Source: AP-15 sp963716115 (GTDB lineage: Bacteria; Pseudomonadota; Alphaproteobacteria; ATCC43930; CGMCC-115725). From it: a stretch of DNA of 64,000 bases. The position numbers and the translations under genes were made by a program. The notes below the pieces were generated by a model. The model saw only the letters and a program-made list of their open reading frames with translations, searched no databases and was not told where the DNA came from. The DNA lies in NCBI GenBank assembly GCA_963716115.1, contig CAVQSZ010000033.1, forward strand, positions 189,815 to 253,814. Direction: 5' to 3'. Below are positions 51,981-63,147 of the stretch, in pieces (position 1 is the stretch's first letter; each line of letters starts with the position of its first letter).

Positions 51981-52579
51981 CCGATCCGCTGCCTGTCCTC
52001 TACGCCGCCCGCCACGGCGAGACCGCCTGGAGCCTCTCGGGCCAGCATACCGGGCGCACCGACATCCCGCTGACCGAGCGCGGCGAGGGCCAGGCGCGGG
52101 CGCTCGGCGGGCGGCTGCGCGGCCGGGTCTTCGCCGCGGTGCTGACGAGCCCGTCGCAGCGCGCGGTGCGGACCTGCGCGCTCGCCGGCTTCGCCGCCGC
52201 GGCCGGGATCGAGCCCGATCTGGCGGAATGGGATTACGGCCGCTACGAAGGGCGCCGCAGCGCCGAGATCCTGGCCGAACGGCCGGGCTGGCAACTATTC
52301 CGCGACGGCTGCCCCGACGGCGAATCGCCGGCCGAAATCGGGGCGCGGGCGGACCGCGCCATCGCCCGGATCCGGGCCGCCCACGGCGACGTGCTGATCG
52401 TGTCGAGCGCGCATATCCTGCGGGTGCTGGCCGCCCGCTGGCTCGGCCTCGAAGCGGCCGGCGGGCGCTATTTGGTGCTCGGCGCCGCGAGCCTCAGCCT
52501 CTTGGGCTGGGAGCACAACCTGTCGGAGCCGGCGATCCGGCTGTGGAACGACACCCGCCACGTCGACGCGGAGCCTTGA
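51977..52579 (+). CDS. Histidine phosphatase (phosphoglycerate mutase-like)
   Basis: 200 residues. Catalytic RHG motif in LYAARHGETAWSLSGQHTGR, Arg/Glu region LAEWDYGRYEGRRSAEILAE, second His in LIVSSAHILRVLAARWLGL. Four-base overlap with hpnL and a ggagg ribosome site inside the hpnL end indicate coupling. Substrate unknown; a phosphatase step linked to the HpnL product is only a guess. Confidence 0.88.
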   Translation: MTDPLPVLYAARHGETAWSLSGQHTGRTDIPLTERGEGQARALGGRLRGRVFAAVLTSPSQRAVRTCALAGFAAAAGIEPDLAEWDYGRYEGRRSAEILAERPGWQLFRDGCPDGESPAEIGARADRAIARIRAAHGDVLIVSSAHILRVLAARWLGLEAAGGRYLVLGAASLSLLGWEHNLSEPAIRLWNDTRHVDAEP

Positions 52580-52636
52580 TCCCGCCATTCTCTTTGCGTA
52601 TCGCGGCGGCCGACGGCCTTGAGAGGATCGGGGGAC

Positions 52637-53731
52637 ATGGCGTCATTCATGCTGCTTCGGGCGGCGGTCGGGGCCGTCGCCCTGGCTTTGCTGCTCGGCG
52701 GCTGCGGCAAGGAGGAGAAGACCGCGGCCAAGGAAATCCGGCCGGTGCGCACGGTGACCGTCGCGCCGCGCCAGAATGCGGAGACGGTGTCGCTGACCGG
52801 CGAGATCCAGCCGCGCTATCAGGCCGACATCGGCTTTCGCGTCGACGGCAAGATCCTCTCCCGGCCGGTCGATGTCGGGACCCCGGTCAAGAAGGGCGAC
52901 CTATTGGCCCGGCTCGACCCGCAGCAATACCGCCAGGAGGTCGAGATCGCAAAGTCGGAGCTGGCCGCCGCCGAAGCCGAGGTCGCGCGCAGCAAGGCGC
53001 AGGAATACCGCAAGAACGAATTGCTGAAGAAGGGCCACGCCACCGGGGTCGAGCACGACACCGCGGTCAGGGCCTATAAGACCGCGCTCGCCAGGCAGGA
53101 CGCGGCCCGCGCCCGCCTGACCCAGGCCGAGGAGAACCTCGGCTACACCGAGCTCAAGGCCGACGAGGACGGCGTCATCACCGCGGTCGGCGCCGATGCC
53201 GGGCAGGTCGTCGGCGCCGGCAAGATGGTCGTCCGACTGGCCCAGCCGAGCGAGCGCGAGGCGGTGTTCAACGTCGCCGAAGGGGCCTTCAAAGGCCCGC
53301 TCGAAGGATCCCGACGGTGACGGTCAGGCTGGTCAGCAATCCCGCGATCGAAACCACCGGCAAGGTCCGCTATCTCTCGCCGCAGGCCGATCCGACGACC
53401 CGCACCTACACGGTCCGCGTCGCGCTCCCGGATGCGCCGCCGCAGATGCGGCTCGGCGCCAACGTCGTCGGCAGCGTGACGACGAACGAGGAGAGGGTCG
53501 TCGTCCTGCCGGGGAGCGCGCTCTTCGACCGCGACGGCAAGCCGGCGGTGTGGCTCGTCGACAAGGACGGCGCGGTGCAGCTGAAGCCGATCACGGTCGC
53601 GCGCTACCAGGGCGACGAGATCGTCGTCGGCAGCGGCCTCGCCGCAGGGCGACAAGGTGGTGACCGCCGGCGTGCACAAGCTGATCCCCGGCCAGAAAGT
53701 CTCGGCGCTGCAGGCGAGCGCCACGCAATGA
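52637..53731 (+). pseudogene. RND efflux adaptor (membrane-fusion lipoprotein), frameshifted
   Basis: Start MASFMLLRAAVGAVALALLL and lipobox GGCGKEE. First lipoyl/hairpin half: GEIQPRYQADIGFRVDGKIL, then SELAAAEAEVARSKAQEYRK and ENLGYTELKADEDGVITAVG. The frame breaks near 53305 (two extra bases in ctcgaaggatcccg restore it), continues with TVRLVSNPAIETTGKVRYLS, DPTTRTYTVRVALPD and PGSALFDRDGKPAVWLVDKD, and breaks again near 53648 (extra g in gcagggc) before the tail GDKVVTAGVHKLIPGQKVSA. No in-frame stop apart from the indels. It overlaps the pump gene by four bases, the normal arrangement. Confidence 0.82.
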
Positions 53732-56700
53732 AGGGGTTCAACCTGTCCGAATGGGCGATCGGGCACCGCTCGTTCGTCTGGTTCGCGATGGCGCTGTTCG
53801 TCGTCGCCGGGATCGGCGCCTATACGCGGCTCGGCCGCGAGGAGGACCCGTCGTTTACGATAAAGACGATGATCGTGCAGACCCTGTGGCCGGGCGCCAC
53901 GATCGACGACACCTTGCTGCAGGTCACCGACCGGATTGAAAAGAAATTGCAGGAAACGCCGTCGCTCTACTACCTGAAGAGCTACACCAAGCCCGGCGTC
54001 TCGACGATTTACGTCAATCTCCTCGACACGACGCCCAAAGAACTCGGTGACCGACATCTGGTTGCAGGTGCGCAAGAAGGTCGCCGACATCAAGGGCGCG
54101 CTGCCGCAAGGGGTGGTCGGGCCGAATTTCAACGACGAGTTCGGCGACGTCTTCGGCATCGTCTACGCCTTTACCGCCGACGGCTTCACGCCCCGCGAGC
54201 TGCGCGACTATGTCGAGGCCATCCGCACCGAGGTCTTGACCGTCAAGAATGCGGCGAAGGCGCTGCTGATCGGCGCCCAGGACCAGAAATTCTACCTCGA
54301 ATTCGACACCCGAAAGCTCGCCGGGCTCGGCGTCAGCAGCGACCAGATCATCGAGAGCCTGCGCGAGCAGAACGCTGTCATACCCTCGGGCGTGGTGCAG
54401 ACCGCGCGCGAAAAATACGCGGTCCGCGTCTCCGGCTCGTTCAGCTCGGTCGACGCGCTGAAGCGCATCAATCTTTTCGCCGACGGCAAGTTCTTCCGCC
54501 TCGCCGATGTCGCGACGGTCAAGGAAGGCTATGCCGACCCGCCGCAGCCGATGTTCCGCTTCGACGGCGAGCCGGCGATCGGGCTGGCGATCTCGATGGC
54601 GCAGGGCGGCAACGCCCTCGCCTTCGGCGCGGACATCGCCAAAAAGATGGACGCGGATCATCGCCACCTTGCCGATCGGGATCGAGCCGCACCTCGTCGC
54701 CGACCAGCCGGTGGTGGTCGCGGAGTCGGTCGGCCATTTCACCAAGGCGCTGTGGGAGGCGATCGCGATCGTGCTGGCGGTGAGCTTCTTGAGCCTCGGC
54801 CTGCGCGCCGGCGTCGTCGTCGCCTGCTCGATCCCGCTCGTGCTGGCGATCGTCTTTGCCTACATGGATTTTGCCGGGATCAGCCTGCAGCGGATATCGC
54901 TTGGGCGCGCTGATCATCTCGCTCGGCCTGCTGGTCGACGACGCGATGATCACGATCGAGATGATGGTGAGCCAGCTCGAAGCCGGCGTCGACCGCGCGC
55001 ATGCCGCGACCCACGCCTGGGTCACGACCGCGTTCCCGATGCTGACCGGGACCCTGGTCACGGTCGCCGGCTTTATCCCGATCGGCTTCGCCAAGAGCGG
55101 GGCCGGCGAATACTGCTATTCGCTGTTCGCGGTCATCGCCGTGGCGCTGCTCGCCTCCTGGGTCGTCGCGGTGGTGTTCGCGCCGGTGATCGGCGTCGCG
55201 ATCCTGCCGGCGACGATGCAGCCGCATGGCGGCGGCCACGGCGGGCCCGGCCGCATCATGCGCCTCTTCCGCGCGACTCTGGTCTTCTGCCTGCGCGCCC
55301 GCTGGCTGGTCATCGCCTTGACGGTCGGGCTCTTTGCCGCCTCGCTCTACGGCTACGGGTTTATCCAGCAGCAGTTCTTCCCGGCCTCCGACCGGCCGGA
55401 GCTGGTGGTCGACCTCAACCTGCCGCAGAACGCGTCGATCTACGCCACCGAAGCTCAGGTCGAGCGTTTCGAGGCGCTGCTGAAGGGCGACCCCGACATC
55501 GAAAGCTGGAGCTTTTACGTCGGGCAGGGCGCGGTGCGGTTCTACCTGCCGTTGAACGTGCAGCTCGCCAACGACTACTTCGCGCAGGCGGTGATCGTCA
55601 CCAAGGGGCTCAAAGAACGCGAGATCGTCCGCGCCCGTCTGGAAAAGGCGCTCGACACCGAGTTCGCCGACCTGACGACCCGGGTCTACCCGCTCGAAAT
55701 GGGGCCGCCGGTCGGCTGGCCGCTGCAATACCGGGTCAGCGCGCCGACCCCCGAGGCGGCCCGCGCCGCGGCCTTCCGCGCCGCCGAGGTGATCGGCCGC
55801 AACCCGAATACCCGGCTGATCAACTTCGACTGGAACGAGCCGATGAAGAGCCTGCGGATCGAGGTCGACCAGGACCGGGTCCGCCAGCTCGGGGTCAGCT
55901 CGCAAATCGCTGGCCGAGGCGCTGAACGCGGTCGTCACCGGCGGCAACGTCACCCAGGTCCGCGATTCGATCTATACGATCGACATGGTCGCGCGCGCCC
56001 CCGACCGATCAGCGCGCCTCGCTGCAAACCTTGCGCGACCTGCAGATCGAGCTCGACAACGGCAAGACGGGTGCCGCTGGCCCAGGTCGCCAGCATCGGC
56101 ATACGGGCTCGAGCAGCCGGTGATCTGGCGCCGCGACCTGCTGCCGACGGTCACCGTGCAGGCCGATGTCGCGCCCGGCGTCGAGGCGAAGACGGTCAAC
56201 GCCAGCTCGCGCCGGCGCTGGCGGAATTGGCGAGGGCGCTGCCGGCCGGACACAGGATCGAAGCCGGCGGCACGGTCGAGGAGAGCGCCAAGGGCCTCGC
56301 CTCGGTCGTCGCCGTCTTCCCGGTGATGATCATCCTGATGCTGATCATCCTGATGACCCAGCTGCAGAGCGTGCAGAAGATGATCCTGGTGATCAGCGTC
56401 GCGCCGCTGGGCCTGATCGGCGTGGTGCTGGCGCTGTTGCCGACCGGCACGCCGATGGGGTTTGTCGCGATCCTCGGGATCATCGCGCTGAGCGGCATGA
56501 TCATCCGCAACTCGGTCATCCTGATCGACCAGATCGACATGGATTTGGCCAAGGGCCTGCACCCGTGGGATGCGGTGATCGACGCGACCACCCACCGCCT
56601 GCGGCCGATCGCGCTGACCGCCGCCGCCGCCATCCTCGGCATGGTCCCGATCGCGCCCGAGGTGTTCTGGGGGCCGATGGCCTACGCGATCATCGGCGGC

Positions 56701-56862
56701 CTCGCCGTCGCGACCCTGCTGACCCTGCTCTTCCTGCCCGCGCTCTACGTCGCCTGGTTCCGGATCAAGGAGCCGCGGGAAGCGCGGCGTAGGGGTCCGG
56801 GCGGAAGCAGCCGCTATCGCCGAGTAGAGCCTGGGACCCCGCAGCGGGCGATCCCGGCCTGA
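53728..56862 (+). pseudogene. RND efflux pump inner-membrane subunit (AcrB/HAE1 type), multiply frameshifted
   Basis: Full-length RND transporter when pieced together: GIGAYTRLGREEDPSFTIKT and VQTLWPGATIDDTLLQVTDR at the N-terminus; IVLAVSFLSLGLRAGVVVAC, IISLGLLVDDAMITIEMMVS (the proton-relay Asp pair) and TLVTVAGFIPIGFAKSGAGE; C-terminal GMIIRNSVILIDQIDMDLAK and MVPIAPEVFWGPMAYAIIGG. The frame shifts near 54045, 54652, 54897, 55907, 56004, 56069, 56101 and 56203. Seven of the eight look like one extra base in a short run (for example ggg for gg, aaa for aa), one a missing base. Between the indels the sequence is well conserved with no stops. Length fits the family. Confidence 0.85.
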
Positions 56863-56930
56863 GACCAGCCGCTGCCCGCAATGAACTCGAGGCGGCGACG
56901 GGCGGCTTCGCCAAGGAGGAGGTAGGAACG

Positions 56931-57258
56931 GTGTTGGGGTGGCTCCTAATCCTGGTCCCTGTGGCCGTAGCCGTGCACTGGCTGATGCCCGAGGCACATA
57001 GCGATTGCTCTCGGGTCGAGCGTTCAAGATCGCCTTGTTCGTGGCGCCGGTTCTGGTCCTGGTTAGTCTCGTGGTCGGGCCCGGCGCCGATGGACATCAG
57101 CCTTCGACCGGGATTGACACTGTGTGTCGTGCTGTCGGTGTTGATCGCCGCGCCGCTCGCCGGCGACGCGGAGTCCAACTGGCTCAAAGGCGTGTCGCTG
57201 CTGGCCGTTTATCTCATTTTCGCCGCTGGCCTTTCTGGCCGTGCCCGGCCTTCCTTGA
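56931..57258 (+). pseudogene. Ca2+/H+ antiporter (cax) remnant with large internal deletion
   Basis: The N-terminal VLGWLLILVPVAVAVHWLMP matches the first helix of CaxA. At about 56998 it jumps straight to the normal C-terminus: IAIALGSSV, then IALFVAPVLVLVSLVVGP, APMDISLRPGLTLCVVLSVL, AGDAESNWLKGVSLLAVYLI and a stop at 57256-57258. The roughly 230-residue central part, including the acidic cation-binding motifs, is missing. Small frameshifts also occur at about 57028, 57082 and 57224. Starts with GTG after aaggagg. It cannot encode a working exchanger. Confidence 0.7.
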
Positions 57259-57419
57259 TCCGCCCGGCGCACAATTGTAGAGACCGAAGAAACCCCCAAA
57301 ATCTGTATGGATTTGATCAGGTCAAGCATGTTACCTAGATCGTAAGGACCGGATCATTAGCGTCGAAGCTCTTGTCTCAGGTTAGTAGCCGACGAGGGGT
57401 CCGGGAAGGGAGCACATTA

Positions 57420-57913
57420 ATGGCCATCGAGATCGAAAGACGGTTCCTGGTACGCGATCCACAAGCAGCGATCGCGGGCTCGACAATCGCAGACCGGTTC
57501 CGTATTCGGCAAGGTTATCTCGCGTTAGGTCGATGGCTTCCGCATTCGCGTGCGCCTCATCAGCGATGACCGCAGTCAGCGCCGTGCCGTGCTCACCCTC
57601 AAAGGCAGACGTCAGGGTATCTGCCGGGAAGAACACGAGCACCCCCTGGAGCTCGATACCGCCGAGCAAGACCCTCGGCGCCCTGCCACCCACTCGCATC
57701 ATTTCCAAAACGCGGTATCGCATCCGGTATCGTGATGACCTCGTCTGGTCGTTCGATCGTTTCGGGGGACCGAACACAGGGCTCATCATCGCCGAGGTCG
57801 AGCTCGCCCATCCCGAGCAGCACATCGAGCTTCCCTCGTGGGTCGGCGAGGAGATAACCTTCAACCTGCGCTACGGCAACTCCGAGTTGGCACGCTCGCC
57901 GATCCGAAATTGA
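57420..57913 (+). pseudogene. CYTH-domain (triphosphate tunnel) protein, frameshifted
   Basis: The start MAIEIERRFLV carries the E-x-E signature of the CYTH superfamily. Then IRQGYLAL; after a one-base insertion near 57525, GFRIRVRLISDDRSQRRAVL and LTLKGRRQGICREEHEHPLE. After another near 57665, ALGALPPTRIISKTRYRIRY, WSFDRFGGPNTGLIIAEVEL and LPSWVGEEITFNLRYGNSEL. All tunnel strands with alternating basic and acidic residues are present. These proteins hydrolyse tripolyphosphate or related triphosphates. About 164 residues if restored, normal for single-domain CYTH. Confidence 0.8.
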
Positions 57914-58089
57914 CTGGACGCGGCGCGGCGGTCAAGTCGATGCCTTGCCTCAGGGCAAGACGCCCGGCGGAAGACCCCGGCCCTGATTCTGCTGCTGTCT
58001 GGGGATAACCACGGCGCGACCGTACCTGAGCTGTGTCTCGCCAGGATGGCGACCGATCTCTTCGAGTTGCAAATTGGAGGACTTCAAGC

Positions 58090-59486
58090 ATGTTGCAAGC
58101 TACCGATGGAAGGCCCGGTCTCGCTGAAATTCGCTATCTGACGCCGGAGGAGCGCCGTGCCCAAGGAAAGGCGCTGCGCGAGGCGGTGCCGCGGGAGGAT
58201 CACGGCGAATGGAAGCCGCCCAAGGACCGGCGCGATCCGGTCGAGCTGTTGAGCGAATCGAACGAGGGCAGGATGCCGGACCTGATCCCGATCCGCTTCG
58301 GGCGGATGATGCAGTCGCCTTTCGCCTTCTATCGCGGCTCGGCGGCGCTGATGGCGGCCGATCTGGCGTCGACGCCGAAATCCGGACTGATGGTGCAGGC
58401 CTGCGGCGACGCCCATTTGATGAACTTCGGCGGCTTTGCCACGCCCGAGCGCAATATCATCTTCGACATCAATGATCTCGATGAGACGCTGCCGGCCCCT
58501 GGGAATGGGACCTCAAGCGGCTGGCCGCGAGCGTGGTCATCGCCGGGCGTCATATCCGGCTGTCCGAGAGCGACACGGCGCGGGCGGCCCTCGCCACAGT
58601 GCGCAGCTACCGCGAGCACATGGCCGATTATGCATCCATGCGGGCGCTGGACGTCTGGTACGACACGATCGACCTCGAACGGCTGCTCAAGGCAAGTTGC
58701 GCGCGAAGAGGATCGCGGGCGGATCGGCCAGCGGGTCGAGAAGGCGCGGGCAAAAGCACGCCCCGAGCACATTTCCCGAAGCTCGCCGAGCAGCACGGGG
58801 CGGTCCCGCGGATCATGGACGATCCGCCGCTGATCTTCCATCCCACCGCCGAGCAGGCGCCGGGCCTCGAGACGGGCTACAGCGAAGCCTTCGCGCTGTA
58901 CCGCGAGTCGCTGGCCGAGCACATCCGCGTGCTGTTCGACCGCTTCAGCTTTTGCGATATGGCGATGAAGGTCGTCGGCGTCGGCAGCGTCGGCACTGCT
59001 GTGGTGTCGCGCTCTTCCTGGCCGCCGACGACGACCCGATCTTCCTGCAGATCAAGGAGGCGAAGGCGTCGGTGCTCGAGCCCTATGCCGGCAAGAGCCT
59101 GCACGAGCAATCACGGCCAGCGCGTCGTCGTCGGCCAGCGGCTGATGCAGTCGGCGAGCGACATTTTCCTCGGATGGACGCGGGGCTGCGACGGCCGCCA
59201 CTACTACATGCGCCAGCTCCGCGACATGAAGATCAGCGCGATCATCGAGGGTTTCGATCCTTGATCTGATGCAGGCTACGCGGGACTGTGTGCATGGGCG
59301 TTGGCGCGGGCGCATGCCCGCTCGGGCGACGCCGCGATGATCGCGGGCTACATGGGGGCGAGCGAGACCTTCGATGACGCGATCGGCGAGTTTGCCGTCG
59401 AATACGCCGACCAGACCGAGCGCGACTACAGGGGGTTCGTCACGGCGGTCAAAGAAGGCCGCATCGAAGCGATCGCTGACGTCTAG
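58090..59486 (+). pseudogene. DUF2252 protein, multiply frameshifted
   Basis: Pieces in order: RPGLAEIRYLTPEERRAQGK; RMPDLIPIRFGRMMQSPFAF with YRGSAALMAADLA; VQACGDAHLMNFGGFATPER and NIIFDINDLDETLPAPW (the kinase-like Asp-Ala-His and Asp-x-Asp-Asp motifs of DUF2252); KRLAASVVIAGRHIRLSESD; then ALFLAADDDPIFLQIKEAKA and VVVGQRLMQSASDIFLGWTR. Frame changes occur near 58497, 58700, 58775, 58997, 59110, and a paired insertion and deletion at about 59260/59274 creates an apparent stop at 59262-59264. The sequence then resumes with YAGLCAWALARAHARSGDAA to the true stop at 59484-59486. Start ATG 58090 after ttggagg. Function of the family is unknown. Confidence 0.8.
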
Positions 59487-59543
59487 CAAAGTGTCGCGGG
59501 GGTGCGGGCAGCCAACCATCCACGCTCGGGGACGCAATCCAAA

Positions 59544-61275
59544 ATGCTAAACCAGACTGGCTGGATACGCTGGTTGCCGGGGCTACTTGCTCTGCGCCAG
59601 TATCAGTTAGCCTGGCTGCCTCACGACATCGTCGCCGGGCTGGTGCTGACGACGATGCTGGTGCCGGTCGGCATCGCCTACGCGGTGGCATCGGGCGTGC
59701 CGGGCATCTACGGCCTCTACGCGACCATCGTGCCGCTGCTGGCCTATGCGCTGTTCGGCCCCAGCCGCATCCTGGTGCTGGGGCCGGATTCCTCGCTGGC
59801 CGCCGTCATCCTCGCCGTCGTCCTGCCGCTGTCCGGCGGCGACCCGCATCGCGCCGTCGCCCTGGCCGGCATGATGGCGGTCGTCTCGGGCGTCGTGTGC
59901 ATCCTGGCCGGCGTCGCGCGCCTGGGCTTCGTCACCGAACTTCTCTCCAAGCCGATCCGCTACGGCTACATGAACGGCATCGCGCTGACGGTGCTGATCA
60001 GCCAGCTGCCCAAGCTTTTCGGCTTCTCGATCGAGAGCGACGGGCCGCTGCGAAACCTATGGGCCATCGCCGAGGCGGTGCTGGGCGGAAGGACGAACTG
60101 GACCGCGTTCGCGGTCGGCGCCGGCACGCTGGCGGTGATCCTGCTGCTCAAGAGCAGCAAGCGCGTGCCGGGCATCCTGATCGCCGTGGTCGGCGCGACC
60201 GTCGATCGTCGGCGCGCTGGACCTGGCGGCGCGCGCCGGCGTGTCGGTCCTCGGTCCGCTCCCCCAGGGCCTGCCCGCGTTCGCGATCCCGTGGATCACC
60301 TACGCCGATATCGTCCCGGTTCTGATCGGCGGCTGCGCCGTCGCGCTGGTGTCGTTCGCCGACACCAGCGTGCTCTCGCGCGCCTACGCCGCGCGAACCG
60401 GCACGCTATGTCGATCCCAACCAGGAGATGGTGGGGCTCGGAGCCGCCAACCTGGCCGCCGGATTCTTTCAGGGCTTTCCGATCAGCAGCAGTTCGTCGC
60501 GCACCCCGGTGGCCGAGGCCGCGGGCGCCAGAACGCAGTTGACCGGGGTCGTCGGCGCGCTCGCCGTCGCCCTGCTGCTGCTGGCGGCGCCGAACCTGCT
60601 CCAGCATCTGCCCACCAGCCGCATTGGCCGCGGTCGTGATCGCCTCGGCCATCGGCCTGATCGAGGTCACCGACCTGCGTACGAATCTATCGCATCCAGC
60701 GCTGGGAGTTCTGGCTGTCGATCGTCTGCTTCGTCGGCGTGGCCGTGCTCGGCGCGATTCCGGGCATCGGCCTGGCGATCGTGATCGCCGTCATCGAATT
60801 CCTGTGGGATGGCTGGCGTCCGCACTCCGCGGTGCTGGGCCGCGCCGAGGGCGTCAAGGGCTACCACGACATCACGCGCTATCCCGACGCCCGCCTGATC
60901 CCCGGCCTGGTCCTGTTTCGCTGGGATGCGCCCTTGTTCTTCGCCAACGCCGAGTTGTTCCAGGAGCGCGTGCTGGACGCGGTGGCGACATCGCCTACGC
61001 CGGTGCGCTGGCTGGTCGTTGCGGCGGAACCGGTCACCAGCGTGGACGTCACCGCCGCCGACATGCTGGCCGAGTTGGACGAGACCTTGCACGCGGCCGG
61101 CATCGAGTTGTGCTTTGCCGAGATGAAGGACCCCGTCAAGGACAAGCTGAAGCGATTCGGGCTTTTCGCGCGGCTTGGCGAAGAGTCCTTCTTTCCGACC
61201 ATCGGTGCCGCCGTCAGCAGCTATCTCGAGACCCATGCGGTGGATTGGGTGGACTGGGAGGACCGAAGCTCATAA
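59544..61275 (+). pseudogene. SulP-family anion transporter with STAS domain, multiply frameshifted
   Basis: SLC26/SulP permease. N-terminus LPHDIVAGLVLTTMLVPVGI with AYAVASGVPGIYGLYATIVP (the SulP signature), then PDSSLAAVILAVVLPL. After insertions near 60203, 60405, 60626 and 60690 the protein continues through TYADIVPVLIGGCAVALVSF, VGLGAANLAAGFFQGFPISS, and IPGIGLAIVIAVIEFLWDGW. A C-terminal STAS domain (GVKGYHDITRYPDARLIPGL, VDVTAADMLAELDETLHAAG) ends at 61275. All four indels are one extra base; the frame is otherwise open. About 12 membrane segments. Substrate (sulfate, bicarbonate or another anion) unknown. Confidence 0.85.
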
Positions 61276-61370
61276 CGAGAAGGAGACAGAATGCCCCGGG
61301 CCGGGGGTATTGAAGGCCAGAACACCGCGAACACGTGTAAATTCTTGCGTATCGGGGCTGATCCATGGTG

Positions 61371-61524
61371 ATGAACTGGCTTCTGCTCTTTATTCCAGTC
61401 GCGATTGTTCTGGAATTTCTCTCGCCTGACCGGTATCTCCTCATCTTCGTAACTTCATGCCTTGCCATTCTGCCGCTCGCCGGGTGGATGGGCCGAGCTG
61501 TCAACGCCGGAGAGAAGATGCATC
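61371..61524 (+). pseudogene. Ca2+/H+ antiporter (cax) 5' fragment, cut by IS66
   Basis: Begins MNWLLLFIPVAIVLEFLSPD, then RYLLIFVTSCLAILPLAGWM, GRAVNAGE: the first two helices of a CaxA-type calcium/proton exchanger. The reading frame runs into the insertion sequence at 61525 and ends there at 61574. The rest of the gene would lie beyond the right end of the element, outside the window. ATG 61371 (or 61365) is the start. It follows the SulP gene by about 95 bases. Confidence 0.72.
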
Positions 61525-61537
61525 GTAAGCGTCGTTC

Positions 61538-63076
61538 TCAGGCCACGGCCTTGAGTTGCGGGGTGGTGGGATAAGCCCAGGGCAGGAGGTCATCGAGCCG
61601 GATCTGGGGATGACCGTTGACGATGCGGGTGATGACGTCGGTCGAGGTAGCTGTGCGGCTCGACGCCGAGCAGCTTGCAAGTTTCGATCAGCGAAGCGAT
61701 TACCGCCCAATGCTCGGCACCGCCGTCGGAGCCGGCGAACAGAGCGTTCTTGCGATTGAGGGCGAGCGGTCGGATGGCTCGCTCGACCGCGTTGTTGTCG
61801 ATTTCGATCCGGCCGTCTTCGAGAAAGAGGCAGAGGCCTTCCCAGCGCGACAGCGCATAGCGGATCGCCTCGGCGAGCTTGGTCTTCTGGCTGATCAGCG
61901 ACAGCTTCTCGCGCAGCCAAGGTTGCAGTGCTTCGACCAGCGGACGGCTGCGCTCCTGCCGAACGGCGCGGCGCTCCTCGGCGGAGCGGCCGCGGATGTC
62001 GTCCTCGATCCGGTAGAGGGCGGCGATGCGCGTCAGCGCCTCGGACGGCGATCGGCGCCGATCCGCCCTGCGCGAGTTCGTAGAAGTGCCGGCGGACATG
62101 GCTCCAGCAGAAGGCAAGCTGCACCTCGCCCCGCTCGGCCAGCGCCTTGTAGCCGGCATAGCCGTCGACCTGCAGCACGCCGCGGAAGCCGGCGAGATGG
62201 GCGATCGGGCGCGCCGCCTTGCGGTCCGGCGCATAGACATAGACCACGCCGGGCGGGTCGGTGCCGCCCCATGGTCGGTCGTCGCGCGCATAGGCGAAGA
62301 GCTGGCCGGTTTTGGTTCGGCCGCGACCCGGATCGAGAACCGGGGCCGTCGTCTCGTCGGCGAACAGCTTTGACGAGGCCTTCAGCCGGTCGAGCAGCCG
62401 CTCGTGCACCGGCCGCAGCAGGAAGGCCGCGCGGCCGACCCAATCGGCCAAGCGTCGAGCGATCCAGGTTGACGCCCTGCCGGGCGTAAATCTGCGCCTG
62501 CCGGTAAAGGGGAAGATGGTCGGCATACTTTGACACCAGCACCTGGGCGACCGTCGCCTCGGTCGGCAGGCCGCCCTCGATCAGCCGCGCCGGCGCCGCA
62601 GCCTGCACGACCACGTCCTCGCAAGTCCGGCAGGCGTATTTGGGTCGGCGCACGACCAGCACCCGGAACTGGGCCGGCACGATGTCGAGCCGCTCGGCGA
62701 CATCCTCGCCGATCCGATGCAGCGGGCCGGAGCAGCCGGGGCAGATCGTGCTCGCCGACGTCGACCACCGTCTCGATCCGCGGCAGATGGGCCGGCAGTG
62801 CGCCGCGGTTCGCCCGGCGCCGGGCGAACGCGCGTCCCGCGCTCGGCCGGGGCCTGCTCTTCGCTCTCGGCCTGACCGGCCGCCTCGACCTGTTCGGCCT
62901 CCTCCAGACCCAAGCTGGAGCTGTTCCTCGGGCAGGCTCTCGGCCCGTCGTCCAAAGCGATGCCGCTGCAGCTCCTTGATGATCTGGCGCAGCCGCTCGC
63001 TTTCCGCCCGCTCGGCCAGCAGCATCGCCTTGAGCAGGTCGGGGTCGTCGGGCAGGGCTGCGGCGGCGCTTGTCAC
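61538..63076 (-). pseudogene. tnpC: IS66 transposase TnpC (DDE), multiply frameshifted
   Basis: Conserved pieces in several frames: ERLRQIIKELQRHRFGRRAE (N-terminal leucine-rich part), CPGCSGPLHRIGEDVAERLD with RPKYACRTCEDV (zinc-finger cysteines), KLFADETTAPVLDPGRGRTK (first catalytic Asp), VLQVDGYAGYKALAERGEVQ (second Asp), and DNNAVERAIRPLALNRKNAL (Glu), ending TPQLKAVA. Frame changes near 62930, 62810, 62750, 62450, 62045 and 61650. Start GTG 63076. If the indels are real this copy cannot transpose on its own. Confidence 0.82.
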
Positions 63077-63147
63077 AAAGCCGATTGAACCATGGCAGCC
63101 AGTAACTTGCGACGGTTTTGACGCGACGCTAAGCAGCGGCCTTTCGC

